A stretch of 48,438 nt of DNA, from assembly GCA_019116905.1 (NCBI GenBank), contig DXAQ01000032.1, forward strand, positions 1 through 48,438. Reading direction: 5' to 3'. Position 1 is the stretch's first letter. Every line of letters begins with the position of its first letter. Shown here piece by piece: positions 17,732 to 26,052 of the stretch. The position numbers and the translations under genes are program-made. The stretch comes from Candidatus Mucispirillum faecigallinarum. GTDB lineage: Bacteria > Chrysiogenota > Deferribacteres > Deferribacterales > Mucispirillaceae. The notes below the pieces were generated by a model. It made no database searches, was not told where the DNA came from, and saw only the letters and a program-made list of their open reading frames with translations.

Positions 17732-19339
17732 ATGACATCTGCACTTTTAATTTTATCATTTGTTTTAATACTATGCATTATGCTTACAAAAGTTTCAAGT
17801 AAACTTGGTATGCCTATGCTTTTGGCGTTTATTATACTTGGTATGCTTTTTGGCTCTGATGGAATAGTAAAAATACCATTTGATGATTATATTGTTATGG
17901 AACAGATTGCTACTATTGCACTTATATTTATTATCTTTTACGGCGGCTTTGGTACAAAATGGTCTACTGCTAAACCAGTTGTTGTAAAAGCTGCTATGCT
18001 TTCTACCATTGGTGTAGTGCTTACTGCATTATTTGTAGGTCTTTTCTGCCATTATGTATTAAAGTTTCCTTTACTTGTAAGTTTTCTTTTAGGAGCGCTT
18101 ATAAGTTCAACTGATGCAGCCTCAGTCTTTTCAATACTTCGTTCAAAAAGGCTGAACTTAAAAGAAGGAACAGCCCCACTTTTAGAGCTTGAAAGCGGAA
18201 GTAACGACCCGGCAGCTTATATGATTACTATTATTCTTATTACCATGATTACAGGTGATTTTAATGCAGGCTCATTTGCGTATATGCTTTTTGCCCAAAT
18301 TGTTTATGGTATTGTTGCAGGTGCATTAATAGCTTTTGCTGCTGTTAAAGTTATACAAAAATATAAATTCAGCTCTACTGGAATGGTTATGATATTCTTT
18401 GTTGCTGTAGCACTTCTTTCCTACTCACTGCCAGCTGCTGTTGGTGGCAACGGCTATTTAAGTGCATATATTGTAGGTATTGTGCTTGGTAACACTAAAT
18501 TTAATGATAAAAAACCACTTGTTTATTTCTTTGATGGCTTAACAGACCTTATGCAGATGCTGCTTTTCTTTTTACTTGGGCTTTTGGCTTTCCCTTCAGA
18601 ATTTCCAGCTTATGCGGTAGAAGCCATACTGATTGCGTTATTTTTAACATTTATTGCAAGACCATTAGCTGTTTTTATGCTGCTTACGCCTATGAAATCA
18701 AGTATAAATCAACAGCTTTTAGTTTCATTTGCAGGGCTGCGTGGTGCAGCATCCATTGTGTTTGCAATAATGGCGCAAAACGGTCTTTCATCTAACAGCG
18801 AATTTGCAGGCAACGACCTTTTTAATATTGTATTTTTAATAGTGCTTTTTTCAATAATTTTTCAAGGCTCTCTTATACCTTTTGCTGCTAAGAAATTTAA
18901 TATGATTGATAACAGTGAAGATGTAATGAAAACATTTACAGATTATTCTGATGAAGTGCCTGTGAAATTTATACGCAGTTCCATATCTAATGAGCACCCA
19001 TGGCATGAAAAAGCCATTAAGGATATTACTCTGCCACCTGACACTATTATTGCAATGATTTTAAGAGGACATGATAAAATAGTTCCAAAAGGCTCAACTA
19101 TTCTTAAACCTGATGATACACTGATACTTTGTGCAAAAGCAGGTGATAATATTGAAGGCGTTAAAATATCAGAAAAACATATTGACAGCACAAGCCCATT
19201 TATCGGTAAAAAAGTTGCCGAATTAAAAGCTGAAAAAAATATGCTGATAGTTATGATACAGCGTGAAAATACAGTTATTATTCCACGAGGTAATACTGTA
19301 ATTAATAATGGTGATGTGCTGATTATTAACCATTCATAA
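17732..19339 (+). CDS. cvrA: K+/H+ antiporter of the CPA1/NhaP2 type
   Basis: A 535-residue transporter. Residues 1-385 form about 12-13 membrane helices with LISSTDAASVFSILRS, the ion-site motif LESGSNDPAA and AGLRGAASIVFAIMAQNG, as in NhaP2/CvrA exporters. The soluble C-terminus seems to hold two successive RCK_C/TrkA-C-like units (about 407-470 and 475-535), each with IPRG- or VPKG-type turns. AAGG lies seven bases before the ATG. Its stop is one base from the oppositely oriented lpxR stop, so no terminator fits between them. Confidence 0.88.
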   Translation: MTSALLILSFVLILCIMLTKVSSKLGMPMLLAFIILGMLFGSDGIVKIPFDDYIVMEQIATIALIFIIFYGGFGTKWSTAKPVVVKAAMLSTIGVVLTALFVGLFCHYVLKFPLLVSFLLGALISSTDAASVFSILRSKRLNLKEGTAPLLELESGSNDPAAYMITIILITMITGDFNAGSFAYMLFAQIVYGIVAGALIAFAAVKVIQKYKFSSTGMVMIFFVAVALLSYSLPAAVGGNGYLSAYIVGIVLGNTKFNDKKPLVYFFDGLTDLMQMLLFFLLGLLAFPSEFPAYAVEAILIALFLTFIARPLAVFMLLTPMKSSINQQLLVSFAGLRGAASIVFAIMAQNGLSSNSEFAGNDLFNIVFLIVLFSIIFQGSLIPFAAKKFNMIDNSEDVMKTFTDYSDEVPVKFIRSSISNEHPWHEKAIKDITLPPDTIIAMILRGHDKIVPKGSTILKPDDTLILCAKAGDNIEGVKISEKHIDSTSPFIGKKVAELKAEKNMLIVMIQRENTVIIPRGNTVINNGDVLIINHS

Positions 19340-19340
19340 A

Positions 19341-20363
19341 TTATATTGCAAAGCTAATCATAATAGAGCCAAAAGTATGCTCTGAGGGCTGCCCCCTGTA
19401 TTCTTTGCCTTTATGTGTTATGCTGTAAGATAGTTCAAACCCCTTATATGCTATTGCAAGTCCACCCTCATAATAAAATACAAGCGGGTCTATATCATGC
19501 CTGAATGGGTTTTCCCATGTGTTGCCTTGAATATATATGTTGCGGACAGTAAATCTATACCCTATACCACCGTATACATATATTGAAAAATCATCACTGA
19601 TAACACCATTAAAATCCTGCCCAAAATTCATTTTAGATGTACCAAAAGATGCATTTAGATTATGACCAATTTTTAAACGTGTGCTTAAATCTAAAAAGGT
19701 ATTAGCATTACCTAATGATATGGCAGCAGAAGGCATAAGGTGCACACTCATTATGTTTGTATCAACTATACGCAGCCTGCCAGTCCAGCTGTAATGGAGA
19801 TTTACAAAAAATTCATCTCCAACCTGATTGCCCCATGGAAGAACAGAGTTATGGGCAGTATTAACTGATGTATGAATACCGTTTTGCACATTTTCTGCAA
19901 AGGAATATTTACCAACAACACCAATATCCAGCCATATTCTTTCAAAAGATGTATCACGCCTTTGGTTTACACCAAAAGATAAGTAAAGTCCGCCTGCATA
20001 AGGGTGGTCATAAGCTGGAGCATTTAAAGATTTATCACTAGGAGTATATATTTCCTGGCTGACATTTATAAAATAGCTTGTAATATTATTTTTTGGGTAG
20101 ACTGATATTTTACCAAGCCATGATGCTTTACTTTTATTATCCTCCCCATGAAAATCCCATTCGGGAGAAATGTAGGATACTCTGTGAGCTGCAGAATAAT
20201 ATTTATCTGTATATATATCAAAATAAGCATCATTATCTGATAATAATACAACCTTATGTTTTTTATATGGCTTTAATATGTCTTCATTATAAACATCTTC
20301 TGCATAAGATGGTAAAAACAGGCACAAATATACTATCAAAAATGAAAAAATATTTTTAAACAC
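19341..20363 (-). CDS. lpxR: LpxR/DUF2219-family outer-membrane lipid A deacylase
   Basis: A 340-residue outer-membrane barrel expected to remove the 3'-O-linked acyl chain of lipid A. It has a signal peptide (1-21, cleavage after SYA). Family blocks are LLSDNDAYFDIYTDKYYSAA (Asn44-Asp45), DHPYAGGLYLSFG, and the segment GVVGKYSFAENVQNGIH, whose His164 is a likely catalytic His. The start is GTG at 20363, two bases after the modE stop, with AGAG as a weak ribosome site. No alternative Met precedes the signal peptide. Coupling to modE is unusual (see findings). Confidence 0.85.
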   Translation of the reverse strand: MFKNIFSFLIVYLCLFLPSYAEDVYNEDILKPYKKHKVVLLSDNDAYFDIYTDKYYSAAHRVSYISPEWDFHGEDNKSKASWLGKISVYPKNNITSYFINVSQEIYTPSDKSLNAPAYDHPYAGGLYLSFGVNQRRDTSFERIWLDIGVVGKYSFAENVQNGIHTSVNTAHNSVLPWGNQVGDEFFVNLHYSWTGRLRIVDTNIMSVHLMPSAAISLGNANTFLDLSTRLKIGHNLNASFGTSKMNFGQDFNGVISDDFSIYVYGGIGYRFTVRNIYIQGNTWENPFRHDIDPLVFYYEGGLAIAYKGFELSYSITHKGKEYRGQPSEHTFGSIMISFAI

Positions 20364-20365
20364 TA

Positions 20366-21154
20366 CTATACTCTTTTAATTAAAATAACAGATGATGCTT
20401 TACATAATGCTGTAACTTTCATACCGTAAGAAATATCCATAAAATCTATACTGTCATTAGTTACCATAACACATAATTTATTATTATCATCAAGTTTTAT
20501 AAATACTTCACTGTTTACAGCGCCTTTTTTAACTGAGTTTACAAGCCCTGTAAATTTATTTTTGCAGCTTAACTTTACTGTATTATCAAGTGATAAAATA
20601 AGCTGATTTGAGTTTATAAGGGCAGATACTTTATCACCAGCAGCAAGTGCCATACGCTCTATACTGCTTTTAGAAATAGATGCCATTATTTTAAATGATG
20701 AACATTCTACTTCCACCATAGAATATACTGCACCCTCTGTAATATTAGACACTGTGCCGTTAAATGAATTATCTGCAGATGATTTTAATTCAAAGTTTGC
20801 AATAAGATTTTCTATATCAGGATTATCCTCAATAATTGATAAGATTTTTTCAAAAGTTTCAGTATATTTATCATACCTTTCTATAAACTCTAATCCAGCA
20901 TCTGTAATTTTACTGCCGCCGCCATGCCTGCCCCCGCTTATTCTTGATACAAGCACTTCTCCTGTTATTTTATTCATTGCATCAACACTGTCCCAGGCTG
21001 CTTTATAACTCATTCCCATTACTTTTGCTGCCTGAGATATAGAGCCAGTTTCTTTAATATGCTTTAAAAGCTCTATACGACCTCTGCCTGCAAAATATTC
21101 ACCATTATTAGTAAGCCAAAATCTTCCGTCTATTTTTCTATTATTCTTTTTCAT
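20366..21154 (-). CDS. modE: ModE-family transcriptional regulator with two TOBE/Mop domains
   Basis: A 262-residue regulator with an N-terminal LysR-like winged helix (LLKHIKETGSISQAAKVMG, SYKAAWDSVDAMN, GGRHGGGSKITDAG) and two C-terminal Mop-like domains at about 123-190 and 195-262. Full-length ModE binds molybdate and represses modABC or activates molybdoenzyme genes. In ModE a SARN motif supplies a molybdate-binding Arg; here the first motif is SADN, with Asp in that place. No molybdate transport gene is in the window. The ATG follows AAAGGA, and lpxR follows two bases after the stop. Confidence 0.85.
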   Translation of the reverse strand: MKKNNRKIDGRFWLTNNGEYFAGRGRIELLKHIKETGSISQAAKVMGMSYKAAWDSVDAMNKITGEVLVSRISGGRHGGGSKITDAGLEFIERYDKYTETFEKILSIIEDNPDIENLIANFELKSSADNSFNGTVSNITEGAVYSMVEVECSSFKIMASISKSSIERMALAAGDKVSALINSNQLILSLDNTVKLSCKNKFTGLVNSVKKGAVNSEVFIKLDDNNKLCVMVTNDSIDFMDISYGMKVTALCKASSVILIKRV

Positions 21155-21172
21155 ATTATTTTCCTTTCAATT

Positions 21173-21201
21173 GTTATAATATAATAATGTAATAATGTAA
21201 A
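21173..21201 (-). promoter_or_regulatory. Promoter of modE-lpxR
   Basis: On the minus strand TTTACA (21201-21196) and TATAAC (21178-21173) are spaced by exactly 17 bases. The start site would lie about 12 bases upstream of the modE ATG. Tandem TAATGTAA units (21181-21200) lie within the spacer and -35 region. Confidence 0.55.
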
Positions 21202-21336
21202 TATTAATTAAATTGTCTGCTGTTTTTTAAACTGATATGTTTATTATGTCATCATATTATTTTAATATGTTTGGCTAAAATAATCATATTTATTCATATA
21301 AATATATATTCTAATACATCAAATTTAAGATAAAAC

Positions 21337-21365
21337 TTGACAATTTTATTTTATTTATATATTTA
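21337..21365 (+). promoter_or_regulatory. Candidate promoter of the chemotaxis receptor
   Basis: Consensus TTGACA (21337-21342) is followed at 17 bases by TATTTA (21360-21365), or at 15 bases by TATATT. It lies in the 353-base divergent gap 21155-21507, leaving a leader of about 135 bases before the receptor gene. No FliA-like promoter (TAAA-N15-GCCGATAA) was seen. Confidence 0.5.
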
Positions 21366-21400
21366 TGTAAGAAATAGTTTTTAGTTTTTTTTATTTTTAA

Positions 21401-21437
21401 ATAATACTTGAAATATACTTAAAGTATTATTTTTTTA
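21401..21437 (+). promoter_or_regulatory. Terminator-like hairpin in the chemoreceptor leader
   Basis: ATAATACTT (21401-21409) pairs with AAGTATTAT (21422-21430) across a 12-base loop and is followed by a run of T residues. It lies between the TTGACA promoter and the gene, so it could attenuate transcription. The stem has only one G-C pair and is weak. Confidence 0.3.
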
Positions 21438-21507
21438 TTCTTATATATCTCAGTAATTTCCAAGTATAACTTTTAGTATAGTAAATCTTTATTAGGAGGC
21501 GTTTTTT

Positions 21508-23520
21508 ATGAATTCTAAATTTAGAATGACTATTGCAGCTAAAATATTTATAATTTTAGCAGTTATCACATTAGTATCATTTGCAATGGGGGTTTATTCA
21601 TTTATTTCCACAAAAAGTGCAGGTAAAATTGCTGCCGATATTAGTAATGTATATTTAGACTTATTTGATTATAACACAGATTTAAACAACAAAATATCAG
21701 ATGTTCGCAGACTATTCAGAAGGTATATTATTGACCCTTCTCAGCAGCATTATGACAGCATAATGCAGTTAAAAAAATATGCAGAAGATGATTTACAGAA
21801 ATTAGATGCGCTTATTGATGATAAAAATACATCATCACTTGTGCCTGAAATAACTGCTGTATATCCTGAATTAAAAGGTGCTGTTACAACATATTTAAAT
21901 ACTGCTATAAATCAAATAGACATACGCCACAATATTGTGCCAAAAGAGCAGGAGTTTATAAAACTTACTAACAATTTTTTAAATGAAAGTGAAAATCTTA
22001 GAAAAGCTATTGCAAGTGTTGTAAGCAGAAATAGTGATGACCCGCAGATTGCAATGCGCTATTTTAATAACTATACCCGCATTGCAAATTTAGCAGTAAA
22101 TACAGGGCTTGTTTTAGAAATTTTTGCATCAGTTAGATATACTGGCAATTTAAAAGAGCTTGAAAAAACTGGCCAGCTTATGAAAAATATAAAAGAAGAC
22201 CTTGAAAATATAAGAACAAATATTGTAAATAGAGATTCTCTTGCTGTTATTGATAAAATGCTTACTATTCTTAACCAAAATGAAAAAGTATATAATGAAA
22301 TAGTAAAAGCTTATGAATTAAGGGCATCTGCAAACCAAAAACGAGATGCCAGTGTAGAACTGCTTGTTGGAATAAGCCAGCAGATTTCTGATTCCATTAA
22401 TAATATTATACAAGAAAAATCAAGCTATGCAGAAACATCTTTAAAAAGAACAAATTATGTAATAATATCACTGCTTATAGTAACTATTGCAGTTATAGCG
22501 GCAGCTGCTTTTATTACTCTTACATCAGTTATTAAACCTATACGCACTTTTGTTGATGCTGCGCATAATTTAACAGGCGGTGATAGAGATTTAACTATCA
22601 GGCTTAAAACTAAAAGTAATGATGAAATGTCTGATTTAGCAAAATATTTTAATACTTTTATAGAAAATGTGCAGGAAATTATAAACGAGGTAAAAAATTC
22701 TACAAACGAAGTAGCCTCAGGAAACAGCCAGCTGGCAGCAACTATTGAAGAACTTTCTGCTACATTTAATTCTCAATCTGAGCAGGTAAGCAGCATTGTT
22801 GTAGATATGAATAATATTAATAACGCATCAGAAGATGCTACTAATGAATTAAGGTCTGCTTTACAAGTGATAAATACTACATCAGAAGCTACTACTAATG
22901 GTCAAAACTCGTTATCTGAAATTAAAGACACTATGCTTGATATAAATAATAAAACTACTCACCTTTCAGAAACAATAAATAAACTTTTAGACAGCTCTGA
23001 ACAGATTGGTGAAATTTTAACAGTGATTAATGATATTGCAGACCAGACTAACCTGCTTGCATTAAATGCAGCTATTGAGGCAGCTCGTGCTGGAGAAGCA
23101 GGCAGAGGGTTTGCAGTTGTTGCTGATGAAGTTAGGAAACTTGCAGAACGCACCACAAAAGCTACAAGCGAAATTGAAAACATTATCTCCACTCTGCAGC
23201 ATGAATCAGAACAGGCATCAAAAGAAATGTCATCTGCAACAGACAGTGTAACAACAGGCGTATCTGTTATTGAAACAACTACATCATCATTTGTGCAGGT
23301 AGTGCATGGCGTGGATAATGTAACAAACACTACAAACCAGTTAATGGAAGGCTTTAATATACAGCATGAAACAGTGCAGTCTGTAACAGATAAAACTCAG
23401 GCTATTGCAAGCGGTATTGAAGAAAGTAATGCTGCAGTAAGTGAAATATCTATTACTGTAGACCACCTGCAGGAAAGAACAGAAGCTCTTAAAACTCTTG
23501 TAGGTCAGTTCAAAGTTTAA
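21508..23520 (+). CDS. Methyl-accepting chemotaxis protein
   Basis: A 670-residue inner-membrane chemoreceptor. TM1 is at about 12-33, a largely helical sensory domain of about 280 residues (four-helix-bundle type, ligand unknown) at about 34-312, TM2 at about 313-337, HAMP to about 390, then the cytoplasmic signalling domain. The CheA/CheW-contacting hairpin tip [20 protein letters not shown] is intact, followed by [18 protein letters not shown]. It ends QFKV with no CheR-tethering pentapeptide. A strong ribosome site (AGGAGG) precedes the ATG. It stands alone between modE and the TPR-like pair. Confidence 0.95.
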   Translation: MNSKFRMTIAAKIFIILAVITLVSFAMGVYSFISTKSAGKIAADISNVYLDLFDYNTDLNNKISDVRRLFRRYIIDPSQQHYDSIMQLKKYAEDDLQKLDALIDDKNTSSLVPEITAVYPELKGAVTTYLNTAINQIDIRHNIVPKEQEFIKLTNNFLNESENLRKAIASVVSRNSDDPQIAMRYFNNYTRIANLAVNTGLVLEIFASVRYTGNLKELEKTGQLMKNIKEDLENIRTNIVNRDSLAVIDKMLTILNQNEKVYNEIVKAYELRASANQKRDASVELLVGISQQISDSINNIIQEKSSYAETSLKRTNYVIISLLIVTIAVIAAAAFITLTSVIKPIRTFVDAAHNLTGGDRDLTIRLKTKSNDEMSDLAKYFNTFIENVQEIINEVKNSTNEVASGNSQLAATIEELSATFNSQSEQVSSIVVDMNNINNASEDATNELRSALQVINTTSEATTNGQNSLSEIKDTMLDINNKTTHLSETINKLLDSSEQIGEILTVINDIADQTNLLALNAAIEAARAGEAGRGFAVVADEVRKLAERTTKATSEIENIISTLQHESEQASKEMSSATDSVTTGVSVIETTTSSFVQVVHGVDNVTNTTNQLMEGFNIQHETVQSVTDKTQAIASGIEESNAAVSEISITVDHLQERTEALKTLVGQFKV

Positions 23521-23542
23521 ATTTTTCAAATAATAGCTTAAA

Positions 23543-23579
23543 ATTTTACCCGTATAACATAAAATTATACGGGTAAAAT
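23543..23579 (+). terminator. 15-bp stem hairpin after the chemoreceptor gene
   Basis: ATTTTACCCGTATAA (23543-23557) pairs perfectly with 23565-23579 around a seven-base loop, 22 bases past the stop. No T tract follows directly, so it may stabilise the mRNA end and act together with the next hairpin. Confidence 0.6.
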
Positions 23580-23590
23580 ATAAAATATTT

Positions 23591-23621
23591 AATCAATTTT
23601 AATCTTTTATTGATTTTTTTT
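23591..23621 (+). terminator. Second hairpin with T8 tract after the chemoreceptor gene
   Basis: AATCAAT (23591-23597) pairs with ATTGATT (23609-23615) across an 11-base loop, running into eight T residues. Its right arm also supplies the -35 element of the next promoter. Confidence 0.55.
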
Positions 23622-23637
23622 AAATACTGATTATAAT
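23610..23637 (+). promoter_or_regulatory. Promoter of the TPR-like gene pair
   Basis: TTGATT (23610-23615) and a perfect TATAAT (23632-23637) are 16 bases apart. The start site would fall near 23644, giving a leader of about 34 bases. Confidence 0.6.
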
Positions 23638-23677
23638 CATAAGAAGTATGAGAAAGGGTTGATAAGGTTTATTAGTT

Positions 23678-24376
23678 ATGACAAATGAAGAATTAGTTGC
23701 AAAAACGGAATCTTTATATGATAATGGGGAATATAATCAAATTATTTCATTAATACAATCACTTCCAAAGGAGCAGCAGACATATCCACTTTTATTTATG
23801 CTGGCATTAGCATACAGCGATAACATTGATGGTGATGATGAAGAAAATAAAAGGCAGGCTCTTAAAATTCTTAAACAAATATCTGATAGTGGAGAATACG
23901 ATATAAAATGGCTTTATCTTATAGGTAAAACTTATTTTGAAACTAATCAGGAAGAATATGCCATAGAATATTTTAACCGTATTAATAGAATTTACCAAAA
24001 AGATAAAGAAATCGCATCTTTAATGAATGTGCAGCACTTTATAGAAAGCTGTAACGAAGTATTATATGAACGTGCATTAGCTGTTATCTTTATTACACTA
24101 AAAGAAGCATCAAAAGATGATAATATTACTATTAATAATATCAGTGAAAATAAATTAGCAATATTTTTCCCAAAATATAATATAAAACTTAATATGGAAA
24201 TATATAATCTGCACAGAAGTGGGGCAAAGCTGTTATTTGAGATTATTTATCCAGATAATTATACTCAAAAATATGATATTGACGGCGATGCAAACACTTA
24301 TGAAAACGGTATTTCTGATGCCTTAAATAAATTTGTAAATATTATTAATCATGAATTTTCAAAACATTGCAAGTGA
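23678..24376 (+). CDS. TPR-like protein of unknown function
   Basis: A 232-residue soluble acidic protein with no named family that I recognise. The N-terminal 110 residues look like two or three TPR-like helical hairpins (SLYDNGEYNQIISLI, YPLLFMLALAYSD, WLYLIGKTYFETNQEEYAIEYFNRI). The C-terminal half (about 130-230) is an alpha/beta domain. Layout and many residues resemble the first half of the next gene's product, so the two are probably paralogues. The ATG is ten bases from a weak AAGG. The next gene follows six bases after the stop. Confidence 0.75.
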   Translation: MTNEELVAKTESLYDNGEYNQIISLIQSLPKEQQTYPLLFMLALAYSDNIDGDDEENKRQALKILKQISDSGEYDIKWLYLIGKTYFETNQEEYAIEYFNRINRIYQKDKEIASLMNVQHFIESCNEVLYERALAVIFITLKEASKDDNITINNISENKLAIFFPKYNIKLNMEIYNLHRSGAKLLFEIIYPDNYTQKYDIDGDANTYENGISDALNKFVNIINHEFSKHCK

Positions 24377-24382
24377 AAAAAT

Positions 24383-26020
24383 ATGAATGAAAATATTTTA
24401 GAAAAAATAGAAAAACTTCATAATGCAGAAAAACATAAAGAAATTATTAAGTTAATAGAAAAACAAAAAGAACCGCTAAGTTATGAGCTTACATGCCTTC
24501 TTGCCCGTGCATACTGTAATATTCCTATAAAATCAATAGAAGATACCGGTTATATAAATAAAGGTCTTTCACTTTTGCTTTCTGTTGAAGATATGGGCAA
24601 AAATGACCCGCTTTGGCATTACAGAACTGGGTATGCTTATTTTTATTCTGATGATGAGGAAAAAGCTCTCTACCATTTTAATAAAACAGTGGAATTAATA
24701 CCAAAAACAAAAGAAAATGCTGAAAAATGGAAAGAATTTAATATAGGATATTTTATAGGCGAATGTGAAGATATTATAAAAGCTAAAAAAATTAGTGAAA
24801 AATTTGGCACAGGTGAAAATGCATCAGAGCAGGATATTATTGACTTTATATTATTTGCTTTAATGCACAGAAGTTTCCCAAAAGATGATATAATAAACGA
24901 TAACAGTATATATATTCCTGAATGGATGCTTATTATTAAGCCTGTTATTATAAATTATGCTGATGACAGGGTGGAAATAGAATGGAATATTACATGCCCG
25001 CTTTTTGATACAGGTCTTAAAGAAGAAACTTTTGGTGCAGGCGATAATTTAAAAGAGGCAGTATTTATTGCTGCAGGCACATTTACAGCATCTATTTTAC
25101 TGGCAGTTAAAAATGCACTTACAAAAAGTAATAATAAATTATCATACACATCAGAATTTAACGGACATATCCATAACTGGAATGTTTATTATAATCCACT
25201 TTTAATTGCAAGAGATGAAATGCAGACTGGAAAAATTGATGATTTAATATTATGGAACCAAATAAGTCCATTCCTTGATGCGTATTTAGGCAACCAGAAA
25301 TCAGTATGCATAAAAATATATGTGGCTAAGTTTGCAGGCAGTATAATCAGTGAATGCAGTATAGATAATATATATATTAATGAACTTAGCAATACTATTG
25401 GTGATTTTATTGATGATTTTGATGTAAAAGACAGTTTTTTTACTATGAGGCAGTATATTATACTTTCTCAGGAAGAAGAAACAACACTTCCATATATATA
25501 TGACGGAAAAGAAGGATATGTGGAACTTAAAAACAAACTGAAAAAAATATTAAATGTAATATATGAAATACAGCCATTTAATCCAGAAGATAATGAAGAT
25601 ATGGAAGATGCTTTCTTTTATCTTATAAGCAGGCTTGATGAAGAAGTTGATGATTTTACATTATGTATTGAATCTTTAATATTTATACCAGAAATATTTG
25701 CAGCAAACGTTTATGATAATATAGCCTTTCCAGAATCTATAACTATATATACGCAGGATGATGAAGAACCTCTGCAAATATTATATACTCAATTTAATGA
25801 TTACAGCAGAATATTTAAAGCTGTATGGGAAATACTTGATAATTATGAAGATACAGATAAACGTGATGTTATATATAATAAACTTTTAAGTATGAGTTAC
25901 TCTATAAACAGTATCTTAGCAGAAGGCAAAAAATTAGAAGAAATAGGTGGTGATGAAGATGAAGAAATCACTATCCCTGTTTTTGAAATGAATGTAGATG
26001 AAAGGTTTGAAATAAGGTAG
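24383..26020 (+). CDS. TPR-like protein with a DUF6348-like domain
   Basis: A 545-residue acidic protein. Residues 1-135 are TPR-like (KIEKLHNAEKHKEIIKLIEK, LTCLLARAYCN, WHYRTGYAYFYSDDEEKALY) and parallel the preceding gene. Residues about 150-345 resemble, by eye, the DUF6348 family (conserved HIHNWNVYYNPLL and a following LWNQISPFLDAYLG), which has no known function. The last 200 residues are unassigned and very acidic. There is no signal peptide or membrane segment. It is co-transcribed with the gene before it and converges on rnr with 32 bases between the stops. Confidence 0.7.
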   Translation: MNENILEKIEKLHNAEKHKEIIKLIEKQKEPLSYELTCLLARAYCNIPIKSIEDTGYINKGLSLLLSVEDMGKNDPLWHYRTGYAYFYSDDEEKALYHFNKTVELIPKTKENAEKWKEFNIGYFIGECEDIIKAKKISEKFGTGENASEQDIIDFILFALMHRSFPKDDIINDNSIYIPEWMLIIKPVIINYADDRVEIEWNITCPLFDTGLKEETFGAGDNLKEAVFIAAGTFTASILLAVKNALTKSNNKLSYTSEFNGHIHNWNVYYNPLLIARDEMQTGKIDDLILWNQISPFLDAYLGNQKSVCIKIYVAKFAGSIISECSIDNIYINELSNTIGDFIDDFDVKDSFFTMRQYIILSQEEETTLPYIYDGKEGYVELKNKLKKILNVIYEIQPFNPEDNEDMEDAFFYLISRLDEEVDDFTLCIESLIFIPEIFAANVYDNIAFPESITIYTQDDEEPLQILYTQFNDYSRIFKAVWEILDNYEDTDKRDVIYNKLLSMSYSINSILAEGKKLEEIGGDEDEEITIPVFEMNVDERFEIR

Positions 26021-26052
26021 CAGATATATTTCTTTATATATTTATATATGCT

